64,000 nucleotides of DNA from positions 78,938-142,937 of the forward strand of contig JAHIVH010000008.1 of assembly GCA_018816735.1 (NCBI GenBank), written 5' to 3'. This stretch comes from Pseudomonadota bacterium (GTDB taxonomy: Bacteria; Desulfobacterota; Desulfobacteria; Desulfobacterales; JAHIVH01). Numbering within the stretch: position 1 is the stretch's first letter; every line of letters begins with the position of its first letter. The position numbers and the translations under genes are program-made. The notes beneath the pieces were generated by a model. That model was not told the origin of the DNA, did no database searches, and saw nothing but the letters and a program-made list of their open reading frames with translations. Of the stretch, positions 24,510 to 33,208 are shown piece by piece.

Positions 24510-25811
24510 ATGAAAGAAACCAGACTGAATCAGGAACTCATTGATTTTTTAAAAGCCTCTCCCACACCCTTTCATGCGGTGGCCAATATGATTCAATTGC
24601 TCGGCAAAGCCGGATTCTCACCGCTTTTGGAAGCAGACGCGTGGCAGATCAACAAAGGAGGACGGTATTACATTACCCGGAATGATTCATCTTTAATCGC
24701 CTTTACTCTGGGTGAAAAAAATCTTTCTGAAACAGGCTTTCGCATGGCAGGCGCCCATACAGACAGCCCCTGCCTTAAAGTCAAACCCATTCCGGAAATC
24801 AGAAAAGAAGCATACCTGCAACTGGGGGTGGAGGTATATGGCGGGGTGCTTTTGTCCACCTGGTTTGACAGGGATTTGTCTATCGCAGGCCGAATCAACT
24901 GGATCGACAAGAAAGGAAATATCAAAAAAACGCTCATCGATCTGAAAAACCCGGTAGCCATTCTGCCAAGTCTTGCCATCCATTTTGACAGAAATGCAAA
25001 TGACAATAAAAGCATCAATGCCCAGACCGACCTGCCCCCCATCCTTTTGTGCCATGCGGATGGCGATATGACCGGTTTCGGGGAAATGTTGATCAGCCAT
25101 ATCGGGACGCACACAAAGGCCAAAGACAAACCCGTAGCCATATCCAGTCATGAGCTGTGCTTTTATGATACACAGCCCCCAGCGTTTACAGGATTAACCG
25201 GAGATTTCATTTCAGGCGCCCGGCTCGACAATCTGTTAAGCTGCTATATTGGTCTCATGGGCCTCATTCATGCAGACAAAAACAGTTCCAGCCTGATTGT
25301 ATTAAATGATCATGAAGAGGTGGGAAGCGCCTCAACCACAGGCGCACACGGCCAGTTTCTCATGTCCGTCCTTGAACGATTATGCCCTGGTGCAGAAGAG
25401 TTTGGGCGCACCATGGCCCGGTCCATGATGGTATCCATCGATAATGCCCATGGTGTGCATCCGAACCATATGGGAAAATATGATCCCAACCACAGCCCTT
25501 TGCTCAATCACGGCCCGGCGATAAAAATCAACTCGAATCAGCGCTATGCCTCAAACAGCGACACCACGGCCATATTCAAATCTATCTGCAGCACGGCATC
25601 GGTGCCTGTTCAGGAATTTGTCATGCGAAGCGATATGGCATGCGGAACGACCATCGGCCCCATCACAGCGACAAAACTGGGCGTAACAACCATTGATATC
25701 GGCGTCCCCACATTTGCGATGCATTCGATAAGGGAAACAGCAGGCTCAAAAGATACGCTATATCTGTCTAAAGCCGTTCAAGCATACTTTTCACTTAAAA
25801 AAAACAGATAG
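24510..25811 (+). CDS. M18-family aminopeptidase
   Basis: A 433-residue metallopeptidase that removes N-terminal amino acids, often acidic ones, in the cytosol. Metal-site and catalytic segments of M18 are visible: GAHTDSPCLKVKP (His ligand and adjacent Asp), SGARLDNLLSCYIGL (Asp ligand), NDHEEVGSAS (Glu pair), SIDNAHGVHPNHMGKYDPNH and the final His in FAMHSIRETAG. Domain layout and length agree with DAP/ApeB-type enzymes. AGGGACAT precedes the ATG at 24510, and a longer frame to 24447 overlaps the S4 gene. Confidence 0.93.
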   Translation: MKETRLNQELIDFLKASPTPFHAVANMIQLLGKAGFSPLLEADAWQINKGGRYYITRNDSSLIAFTLGEKNLSETGFRMAGAHTDSPCLKVKPIPEIRKEAYLQLGVEVYGGVLLSTWFDRDLSIAGRINWIDKKGNIKKTLIDLKNPVAILPSLAIHFDRNANDNKSINAQTDLPPILLCHADGDMTGFGEMLISHIGTHTKAKDKPVAISSHELCFYDTQPPAFTGLTGDFISGARLDNLLSCYIGLMGLIHADKNSSSLIVLNDHEEVGSASTTGAHGQFLMSVLERLCPGAEEFGRTMARSMMVSIDNAHGVHPNHMGKYDPNHSPLLNHGPAIKINSNQRYASNSDTTAIFKSICSTASVPVQEFVMRSDMACGTTIGPITATKLGVTTIDIGVPTFAMHSIRETAGSKDTLYLSKAVQAYFSLKKNR

Positions 25812-25839
25812 TTGAACTTCCTTAAATGGAGTTTTGGAA

Positions 25840-26691
25840 ATGATCACTGCGCAGTCGCTGCTTCAAAAATTTACCAACATGAAAACCCTGCCCCATCTGG
25901 CCATCAAACTGTCAAAGATGATCTCGGACGACAACCGGACCATTCAGGAGTTTGAAGAAGTGATCAAAATGGACCCGACAATGGTGCTTCGTCTGCTTCG
26001 GCTGGTCAACAGCCCTTACTATGCCTTAAGGCAAAAATGCACCAGCATCAGCGATGCCGTCATCTATGTGGGAATGGATAACTTGAGAAATATTGTTGTC
26101 ACAACCGCCCTGAAAGACATTTACAAGGTCAACCCCAATGAATCGGTTTTCTCAAGAAAACGCCTCTGGCTTCATAGTGCAGCGGTGAGTATTTGCAGCC
26201 AGATGATTTCTGAAAGAATATTTGCAAAAAAGGGGGAGAATGCATTTTTATGCGGCATTCTCCATGATATCGGATTTATCGTCGAAGATCAGACCATTCC
26301 GGATTTGTTTATTGAGGTATGCAAAACCTATGATCCCAAAAAAAATTCCATTACCGATTATGAACTTGAAATCATTGGGACCGACCACAGTGCCATTGGA
26401 AACACACTGGCAAATGACTGGAAACTGCCGGAGGAAGTCCGGAAAGGCATCAAGCAGCATCATAAAATCATGACCACTGTGGAGCCATCCTCCATTCCGG
26501 GTATTATCCAGATAGCCGAATTCATGGTTTCCAGGCTCGATTATACGACAATACCGGAAATGCACCCTGAGCTCTCTCCTCCGCTCAAGCAGTATATTCA
26601 CGACAATATAAAAGAATTTCGCCTGCTGGCCAGGGAACTCCCTGAGGAAATGGCCAAAGCCAGGGAACTTCACGACCTGGATGCGGAGTAA
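25840..26691 (+). CDS. HDOD-domain signalling protein
   Basis: 283 residues dominated by an HDOD domain: MDPTMVLRLLRLVNSPYYALRQKCTS is the typical start, followed by SISDAVIYVGMDNLRNIVV, CGILHDIGFI and IGNTLANDWKLPEEVRKGIKQHHK. HDOD proteins lack phosphodiesterase activity in known cases and act as signalling scaffolds. GGAG sits 8 bp before the ATG at 25840. A TTG two codons upstream is less likely. The hybrid kinase gene begins 4 bp after the stop, suggesting that this protein works with that kinase. Confidence 0.9.
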   Translation: MITAQSLLQKFTNMKTLPHLAIKLSKMISDDNRTIQEFEEVIKMDPTMVLRLLRLVNSPYYALRQKCTSISDAVIYVGMDNLRNIVVTTALKDIYKVNPNESVFSRKRLWLHSAAVSICSQMISERIFAKKGENAFLCGILHDIGFIVEDQTIPDLFIEVCKTYDPKKNSITDYELEIIGTDHSAIGNTLANDWKLPEEVRKGIKQHHKIMTTVEPSSIPGIIQIAEFMVSRLDYTTIPEMHPELSPPLKQYIHDNIKEFRLLARELPEEMAKARELHDLDAE

Positions 26692-26695
26692 TCAA

Positions 26696-29600
26696 ATGGA
26701 TGTAATTGATGATATTTTTAACGAAGTAGACGATTCGTTCCAGTCCCAGAAAGACCTCTTTCTGCTTCTTGAAAAACATATGGCAGATGCAAAATTCCAG
26801 ATCGTTTTGAATGACAGGGACACCATCCTGATTGGTGACACCATGGATATTGGAAATGACCTTAAAGACAGTTTGATCAGAAAGGCAAAAAAAGAATCCC
26901 TGCCGGTTCAAATGGTGGCAAAAGACGGCGTTTTAAAGGTGTTCGCCTTGTCGATTGACAGCCTGAACGCAACATTGATCTGCACCCTTCCCCCTCACGT
27001 GACCACGCCATCTGATGAAAAAATTTGTTTGGAACAGATCAAACTCTGTATCGATCTTTTTGAAACCCGGAAACATCTGGATGAAGAAAAAGAGTTGATC
27101 GAGATTCAAAAAATCCAGATGAAGCGGCAGCTGAAGGTTCTTGAGATCAAAAACCAGGAGATACTGGAAGAAAACCACAGGAATTATCAGATCATCCAGA
27201 AACAGCAGGCCGAATATGCAGACAAACTGAAATCGGAAATAGACGCCCAGACAAAAGAACTCAAAATTGTCAATGATCAGTTAAAAGAAATCAGCCGCCT
27301 GCAGAAAAAGACACTGGATGTTGCGGCAACCGCAATCATCACGCTTGATATGGATCAGAAAATTGTTAACGTCAATGATGAGTTCTGCCTGATTACGAAT
27401 TACCGGAAAAAAGATATTATTGGCAAGCATTATGATATCCTGAAATCAGGCGAAGATATGGAAGCAGACGCATCTGAAATTGAGGATACCGGCAAACCTG
27501 TCTATAAAACCCAGTGTATGCTATATACAAAAGATGGCCGTAAGCTGACAGTCATTAAAAATGCAGATACAATTTATGATAAATTCAAAAAACCCTCAGG
27601 CCGGATAGAATCGTTCGTGGATGTGACCGATCTGATTGAAGCCAGGGAAAAGGCGGAAACGGCAAACATTGCCAAAAGTGAATTTCTGGCCAATATGAGC
27701 CATGAAATCCGGACGCCGATTAACGCTATACTCGGTATGGCCGAGATCATTATGGAAACAAGGCTTGATGAGGAACAGATAGACCTTGTCCAGACAATCA
27801 ATACGGAATCTGAAGCCCTCCTTGGCATCATCAATGACATTCTCGATTTTTCAAAAATTGAAGCCGGCAAGCTGGAACTGGAGTTGATTTCCTTTGATAT
27901 CCGGACACTCATGGAAGATTTGGGAAGTGGCATTGCCATTAGGTCCGAGCAAAAGGGAGTGAGAATTTATGTCTACATGCCATGCGATCACCCATCCATC
28001 GTTATCGGTGATCCTGGCAGATTGCGGCAAATCCTCATGAATCTTGTGGGTAATGCCCTTAAATTCACTCATGACGGTGAAATATTCATCCTGGCCAAAA
28101 TTATCGAAAAGGTAGCGGATAAAATCAAGGTTTATTTCGAAGTCCGGGATACGGGTATTGGTATTCCCAAAAAACAACAGGACCGGATTTTTGAAAGTTT
28201 CACGCAGGCAGACGGATCAACAACGAGAAAATACGGTGGGACCGGTCTTGGCACCACCATCAGCAAACAATTGACGGAACTGATGGGCGGAGAGATCGGA
28301 CTTGAAAGTGATGAAGGAAAAGGAAGCACTTTCTGGTTTACAACCGTGTTTGGAAGTGTTGACAATCAACCGGAAAAGGAACCGCTCACCTCTTTGAACC
28401 TGGCATCCCTGATCGATAACAGGAAAGGACCTGTTCAGGCCATGATTATAGATAGGCATCGAACAGGCAGGTTTGTCATCGCCAATTATCTGAAAAGCTT
28501 CGGATGTGACGTCCATGAAACGGATGATCCGGAGCCGATTACCCGGATGATGGCCGCATCAGGTCAGCATGGCCCCCCGTTTCATCTGATGATTGTGGAT
28601 AGCGGGATATTGGACGAAACCTGGATAAACACATTGGTGCAACTCAAAAATAGTGAGACCATGCCGGAAATTCATGTAATTATACAGAAACCCGGCGGAC
28701 CGGCCACTGCCATTCCTCATGATCTCACATCCATTGCGAACGCCTATATTACCCGGCCGGTCAAATTAAAAAATCTTCAGAGCATCCTTTTGTCTGTCCT
28801 TGCCGGAAAACAGGCCAAAGAAAAAGAACCCTCTGATGAATTGCAGGAGATATCCCAAACAGAACAAAATGTAACGGAGGCCAAAGGAAACATTCTTCTG
28901 GTAGAAGATTATCCGGCAAATCAGATCATTGCCTTAACCTTTCTCGCTGAAACCGGCTGCCTTGTTGAACTTGCGGAAAACGGGCAGCAGGCGGTCGAGG
29001 CTTTTAAAAACAAGCACTATGATCTCATTTTCATGGACATGCAGATGCCGGTGATGGATGGCTATGATGCCACAAAAACCATCCGGTCACTTGAAAGGGA
29101 GAAACCTGGCCAAACAGCAGAAAAGGCTGTGCCCATCATCGCGATGACCGCAAACGCCCTTAAAGGTGACAAGGAAAAATGCCTTGAAGCTGGCGCCAAT
29201 GATTATGTTCCCAAACCCATCCGCAAAAAACAGATCATTGCAACAGTGGGCAAATGGCTGCAATTGACCAAAGCCAAAAGAACGACGGACATCGGACTTC
29301 AGCAAACCCCGAATAAGGAAAAAACCGGACTCGTCCAAAAACCATCAGATACAGATATACCTGAAATCCGATCAACCGGGGAGACCAGTCCATTTAAAAA
29401 GCCGAGCGCGCATATACTCCTTGTGGAAGACAACAAAAGCAATCAAAAGGTGGCACTCAGACATATCAGGAGCATGGGGTTTGAGGTGGATCTGGCTGAA
29501 AACGGAAAAGAAGCCATTAACGCCTATCTGAACAACGCCTACGACCTTATTCTCATGGACGTGCAAATGCCTGTCATGGATGGTTACCAGGCCACAGGTG

Positions 29601-30193
29601 TTATCCGGAAACTGGAACTGAAACAGCAGCAGAACAATTATGATAAAAAACCGGCAAGGACACCTATTATTGCAGCTACCGCAAATGCCATTGAAGGAGA
29701 CAGGGATAAATGTGTCTCTGCCGGCATGGATGATTACCTGACCAAGCCGTTGAAGAAAAAAGATATTGTTGAAATGATTGAAAAATGGGTCATGCTGCCT
29801 TCAATGGACAGGGAGACCGGTGAAGACGCTGAAGCAGATGGCCCCATGAATTACAAGGAAGCGCTCCTTGAGTTTGACGGTGACGAAACAATATTAAACC
29901 GAATCCTTTTTAATTTTGTGCGTCTCATTCACGCGCAGTTGGACGTTATTGAAAAGGCGATTGAAAAAGGAGATTCCGAAACGGTTGTCCGGGAGTCCCA
30001 TTCTATTAAAGGGGCAGCCTCAAATCTTATTGCAGATGAGCTTTTCAAAGCGTCCAAAGAACTTGAAGAAACAGGAAAAACACACATGCTGAATGAGAGC
30101 AGGGAAGCATTTCTCAAGGTTAAAAACGCATTTCATCGCCTGGATGCATACGCCAGGTCATTACCCATAAAAGGATCAGGTGAACCAAAGTAA
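26696..30193 (+). CDS. hybrid histidine kinase with PAS, three receiver modules and HPt
   Basis: 1165 residues, apparently cytosolic. Order: an unassigned N-terminal region (about 1-125), a coiled coil rich in Glu/Gln/Lys (about 125-205), PAS (about 205-320), HisKA with ANMSHEIRTPINAILGM, HATPase_c with GNALKFT and DTGIGIPKKQQDRIFESFTQ, then a degenerate receiver (AMIIDRHRTGRFVI, MIVDSG), two intact receivers (ILLVEDYPANQ/FMDMQMPVMDGYD and ILLVEDNKSNQ/LMDVQMPVMDGYQ) and a C-terminal HPt with ESHSIKGAASN. This BarA/ArcB-like layout allows an internal phosphorelay. No output regulator is adjacent. GGAG lies 7 bp before the ATG at 26696. The glycerol kinase gene starts 11 bp downstream. Confidence 0.92.
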   Translation: MDVIDDIFNEVDDSFQSQKDLFLLLEKHMADAKFQIVLNDRDTILIGDTMDIGNDLKDSLIRKAKKESLPVQMVAKDGVLKVFALSIDSLNATLICTLPPHVTTPSDEKICLEQIKLCIDLFETRKHLDEEKELIEIQKIQMKRQLKVLEIKNQEILEENHRNYQIIQKQQAEYADKLKSEIDAQTKELKIVNDQLKEISRLQKKTLDVAATAIITLDMDQKIVNVNDEFCLITNYRKKDIIGKHYDILKSGEDMEADASEIEDTGKPVYKTQCMLYTKDGRKLTVIKNADTIYDKFKKPSGRIESFVDVTDLIEAREKAETANIAKSEFLANMSHEIRTPINAILGMAEIIMETRLDEEQIDLVQTINTESEALLGIINDILDFSKIEAGKLELELISFDIRTLMEDLGSGIAIRSEQKGVRIYVYMPCDHPSIVIGDPGRLRQILMNLVGNALKFTHDGEIFILAKIIEKVADKIKVYFEVRDTGIGIPKKQQDRIFESFTQADGSTTRKYGGTGLGTTISKQLTELMGGEIGLESDEGKGSTFWFTTVFGSVDNQPEKEPLTSLNLASLIDNRKGPVQAMIIDRHRTGRFVIANYLKSFGCDVHETDDPEPITRMMAASGQHGPPFHLMIVDSGILDETWINTLVQLKNSETMPEIHVIIQKPGGPATAIPHDLTSIANAYITRPVKLKNLQSILLSVLAGKQAKEKEPSDELQEISQTEQNVTEAKGNILLVEDYPANQIIALTFLAETGCLVELAENGQQAVEAFKNKHYDLIFMDMQMPVMDGYDATKTIRSLEREKPGQTAEKAVPIIAMTANALKGDKEKCLEAGANDYVPKPIRKKQIIATVGKWLQLTKAKRTTDIGLQQTPNKEKTGLVQKPSDTDIPEIRSTGETSPFKKPSAHILLVEDNKSNQKVALRHIRSMGFEVDLAENGKEAINAYLNNAYDLILMDVQMPVMDGYQATGVIRKLELKQQQNNYDKKPARTPIIAATANAIEGDRDKCVSAGMDDYLTKPLKKKDIVEMIEKWVMLPSMDRETGEDAEADGPMNYKEALLEFDGDETILNRILFNFVRLIHAQLDVIEKAIEKGDSETVVRESHSIKGAASNLIADELFKASKELEETGKTHMLNESREAFLKVKNAFHRLDAYARSLPIKGSGEPK

Positions 30194-30204
30194 GTGAGGG
30201 AGAC

Positions 30205-31656
30205 ATGAATATTCTGGCCATTGATCAGGGAACCACAGGTACGACCGTTTGCCTGTACAATCAGAAAAGTGAGATGATCGGAAAGGCATACAGGGAAATC
30301 CGGCAAATCTATCCCAAACCGGGTTGGGTGGAGCATGATCCGGAAAACATCTGGTCAAGTGTGAAAGACGCCTTAAAGGAGCTTCTCGAAAAAAACCCTG
30401 TCAAAATCGCTGGCATAGGGATCACCAATCAGCGTGAGACAACGGTTGTATGGGACAAGCGGACAGGGAAACCTGTTTATAACGCAATCGTATGGCAATG
30501 CAGAAGGACTTCCGCACAATGTCAACCTTTGAAGGTTCATGAAGTATCCTTCCGGGAAAAGACAGGGTTGCCGGTTGACCCATATTTCAGTGCCACAAAA
30601 ATAAAATGGATTCTGGATCATAGCGGTGTAAAAGATGTCAATAACCTCCTTTTCGGGACAATAGACACTTACCTTATCTGGAAACTGACCAACGGCACCG
30701 TTCACGTCACAGATTATACCAATGCAGCCCGAACCCTGATTTTTAACATCAAGGAAAAAAAGTGGGACGATGACTTGCTGGATATTATGGAACTGCCCAA
30801 ATCGATTCTTCCTGAAGTCAAAAAATCCATAGACGACTTTGGTGTTGTGGAGGCAATAGACCCAATCAAGGGCATTCCTATCTATGGTGTTGCAGGAGAC
30901 CAGCAGGCCGCACTTTTCGGTCAGACGTGCTTTAGGGCCGGCCAGATAAAAAACACATATGGCACGGGCTGTTTTGCCGTTATGAATACGGGAGACCGGA
31001 ACATTCTTTCAAAGAACGGTCTGATCACCACCCTTGCCATCAATGGTGACGGCGATCCATGCTTTGCACTGGAAGGCTCTATATTTATTGCAGGTGCGGT
31101 GATCCAATGGCTCCGCGATGAACTAAACATCATCGATCATGCGGCAGACAGTGAAAACCTTGCAAAAGAGGTTTCGGATAATGGCGGGGTTTACATTGTA
31201 CCGGCATTTGTGGGACTGGGTGCACCCCACTGGGATATGGATGCCAGAGGGATCATCACCGGCCTTACCAGAGGAGCGAACAGGAAACATATGGTTAGAG
31301 CCGCTCTGGAGTCCATGGCCTATCAGACCATGGATGTCATCTCGATTATGGAAAAGGAATCCGGCATAGGCGTTCATGAGCTCGCTGTGGACGGTGGCGC
31401 AACCGCCAATAATTTTCTCATGCAGTTTCAGGCAGATATCATGAACAAGACGGTGATACGGCCCCGGATTATCGAATCAACCTCACTGGGTGCGGCCTAT
31501 CTGGCAGGCCTTAAGGCAAATGTCTGGAAATCTTCAGATGAACTCTTGAACCTTAAAACCATTGACCATCAATTCAAGCCGGCAATGGACGGTCAAACAA
31601 GACAGGCACTTATTGAAGGCTGGCAGAACGCGATCCGAAAAGCATTGACAAAATAA
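30205..31656 (+). CDS. glpK: glycerol kinase
   Basis: 483 residues of the FGGY carbohydrate kinase family. ILAIDQGTTGTTVCLY is the phosphate-binding start, GITNQRETTVVWDKRTG is typical of GlpK, VAGDQQAALFGQTCF and NTYGTGCF are the central ATPase motifs, and AVDGGATANNFLMQFQADI is the C-terminal adenosine motif. It phosphorylates glycerol to glycerol 3-phosphate. Length is slightly below the 495-505 typical of GlpK. No glpF or glpD is adjacent. The gene follows a hybrid kinase by 11 bp with GTGAGGGAG before the ATG, an unusual neighbour for a catabolic enzyme. Confidence 0.93.
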   Translation: MNILAIDQGTTGTTVCLYNQKSEMIGKAYREIRQIYPKPGWVEHDPENIWSSVKDALKELLEKNPVKIAGIGITNQRETTVVWDKRTGKPVYNAIVWQCRRTSAQCQPLKVHEVSFREKTGLPVDPYFSATKIKWILDHSGVKDVNNLLFGTIDTYLIWKLTNGTVHVTDYTNAARTLIFNIKEKKWDDDLLDIMELPKSILPEVKKSIDDFGVVEAIDPIKGIPIYGVAGDQQAALFGQTCFRAGQIKNTYGTGCFAVMNTGDRNILSKNGLITTLAINGDGDPCFALEGSIFIAGAVIQWLRDELNIIDHAADSENLAKEVSDNGGVYIVPAFVGLGAPHWDMDARGIITGLTRGANRKHMVRAALESMAYQTMDVISIMEKESGIGVHELAVDGGATANNFLMQFQADIMNKTVIRPRIIESTSLGAAYLAGLKANVWKSSDELLNLKTIDHQFKPAMDGQTRQALIEGWQNAIRKALTK

Positions 31657-31667
31657 TTTTATTTATC

Positions 31668-31697
31668 AATTGCAACCTGCAATTTTATCATTATAAT
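31668..31697 (+). promoter_or_regulatory. promoter with overlapping dyad upstream of the cyclophilin gene
   Basis: TTGCAA (31670-31675) and TATAAT (31692-31697) are 16 bp apart. The -35 box is covered by a perfect dyad AATTGCA (31668-31674) and TGCAATT (31678-31684) with a 3-bp centre, a possible operator. Confidence 0.55.
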
Positions 31698-31731
31698 ACA
31701 AGTCATTATTAATACTTTATAAGGAGTCATC

Positions 31732-32265
31732 ATGTCGTCAAACCAGTTAAAAGCAGTTATTGAAACAAACAAGGGAACCATCAGAATCAACCTTCACAGC
31801 AATGAAACCCCTCTGACCGTGAGCAATTTCGTGAACCTTGCAAAACGTCAGTTTTATAATGGCATCAAATTCCACAGAGTGATCGGCAATTTCATGATTC
31901 AGGCAGGCTGTCCATTTGGCAATGGAACAGGCGGACCCGGTTATCAATTCGAGGATGAATTTAAGGATAACCTCAAACATGACAAACCGGGTATTCTTTC
32001 CATGGCCAATGCCGGACCGGGAACAAATGGCAGCCAGTTCTTTATCACCCATATCCCCACTCCCCACCTGAACAACAACCATACGGTTTTTGGTGAAGTA
32101 GAGGGAAAAGAGGACTTGAAGGTCGTCAACAAAATTGTTCAGCGCGACAAAATAATCTCCATTACCATTGAAGGTGATGCCGATGCCCTGCTTGAACAGA
32201 CAAAGGACAAGGTAGAGGCATGGAACAAGGCCCTGGACAAGGCCTTCCCGGATCTTAAAAAATAA
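31732..32265 (+). CDS. cytosolic cyclophilin-type peptidyl-prolyl isomerase
   Basis: 177 residues. The cyclophilin signature is clear: FHRVIGNFMIQAGCPFGNGTGGPGY, LSMANAGPGTNGSQFFITHIPTPHLNNNHTVFGEV, including the catalytic Arg in FHRV and the QFFIT strand. There is no signal peptide, so it resembles PpiB. The last 40 residues form an extra helix. AAGGAG is 6 bp before the ATG. A second, exported cyclophilin is at 53348-53956. Confidence 0.94.
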   Translation: MSSNQLKAVIETNKGTIRINLHSNETPLTVSNFVNLAKRQFYNGIKFHRVIGNFMIQAGCPFGNGTGGPGYQFEDEFKDNLKHDKPGILSMANAGPGTNGSQFFITHIPTPHLNNNHTVFGEVEGKEDLKVVNKIVQRDKIISITIEGDADALLEQTKDKVEAWNKALDKAFPDLKK

Positions 32266-32284
32266 AGCATCAGCAAAACTAAAT

Positions 32285-32309
32285 ACCCACTGGCCAAAAG
32301 TCAGTGGGT
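32285..32309 (+). terminator. possible weak terminator after the cyclophilin gene
   Basis: ACCCACTG (32285-32292) and CAGTGGGT (32302-32309) make a perfect 8-bp stem. Only TTGAAATT follows instead of a T run, so it may be a weak or factor-dependent terminator or a processing hairpin. Confidence 0.4.
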
Positions 32310-32417
32310 TGAAATTGAGAGCCCAAAAGTCCGGATACAGGCCCCCCCCTGTAACTGCATCGTGAACGTGCATGTGTGTGTTCACAGTAACGTGCACCCA
32401 AAAACAATAGAATCGAA

Positions 32418-32606
32418 ATGAAAAAGAAAACAGCCCAGACTAAAAGTGAGATGAAGGAAAGAGAAGAGGCGTTTAAAAGTCTTCCCCCCAATATCAGACA
32501 GTCCTTAACGGAAGATGAAATTCACGCGTTTCTCCATGAAGACGCATGGACTGAAACTCTTTTTGAGAAATTAAAGGACTTTATTGTCCCGGACAACTCA
32601 AAATAA
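32418..32606 (+). CDS. small hypothetical protein, 62 residues
   Basis: No family recognised. The protein is highly charged (MKKKTAQTKSEMKEREEAF) and predicted helical, ending in FLHEDAWTETLFEKLKDFIVP, which has amphipathic features. The ribosome binding site is weak. It is listed because the frame is clean, has protein-like composition and is followed by a second small frame in the same orientation. Confidence 0.45.
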   Translation: MKKKTAQTKSEMKEREEAFKSLPPNIRQSLTEDEIHAFLHEDAWTETLFEKLKDFIVPDNSK

Positions 32607-32628
32607 TAAAGACTGTGCCCTGTCGCCT

Positions 32629-32841
32629 ATGAATACCGACCCCAAAAGCCTGCCCAGGCCCATTGAGAAACTTCTCTCAATTATCAAGTCCTTCAAAGGG
32701 ATAGTTATCAAAAAAAAACCTGAACACCCTGATTTTGATCAATATGGAACTTCATGGAAACAGACCGAAGATGACTATCAAAAAGAACAAAAGGCCTGGC
32801 TTGAAAGCATTCAAAAAAAAAGAAAAAAGAATCAGGAATAG
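32629..32841 (+). CDS. small hypothetical protein, about 70 residues
   Basis: No family recognised. Reads MNTDPKSLPRPIEKLLSIIKSF, then a strongly basic, Lys/Glu-rich tail ending in KKRKKNQE. The frame is open back to a TTG at 32584, which would overlap the preceding small gene by 23 bp. No good ribosome binding site is seen for either start, so expression is unproven. Confidence 0.4.
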   Translation: MNTDPKSLPRPIEKLLSIIKSFKGIVIKKKPEHPDFDQYGTSWKQTEDDYQKEQKAWLESIQKKRKKNQE

Positions 32842-33208
32842 TCAGGGTTCCTTTTACAGATCTGCAAACACACCTGTGAATTACTTGCCATGCGTAAGCA
32901 AACTGTAATGCGGCCAATGTCTTGCACGCAAAAACTGAATAAAAAAATTTCTTTGTAATATAAATATTTTATGCTATATTGTGCTCATTTTTAAATGAAT
33001 GACTTACCCAAAACAGAGAAAATATGTTGGAGAATAATTATATTCTCTAAATTTTTTTTAAAAAAATAACCGCTATATAATCTTTTCGACATTGATTCTC
33101 TGCCTTCATAAAAACGAATTATGGAATTTCTCCATGAAAAACAAGCGCCCGGTAGATGACAATTGATAAGGTTAACTATACATTGGCAGATATGCGGAGG
33201 GAATGGTC
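32842..33208. other. AT-rich intergenic region before the chemoreceptor gene
   Basis: No gene, RNA motif or long repeat is seen. The AT-rich part from 32935 to 33070 probably holds the chemoreceptor promoter, but no unambiguous sigma-70, sigma-28 or sigma-54 site stands out. GGAGGG at 33196-33201 is the ribosome binding site of the next gene. Confidence 0.4.
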
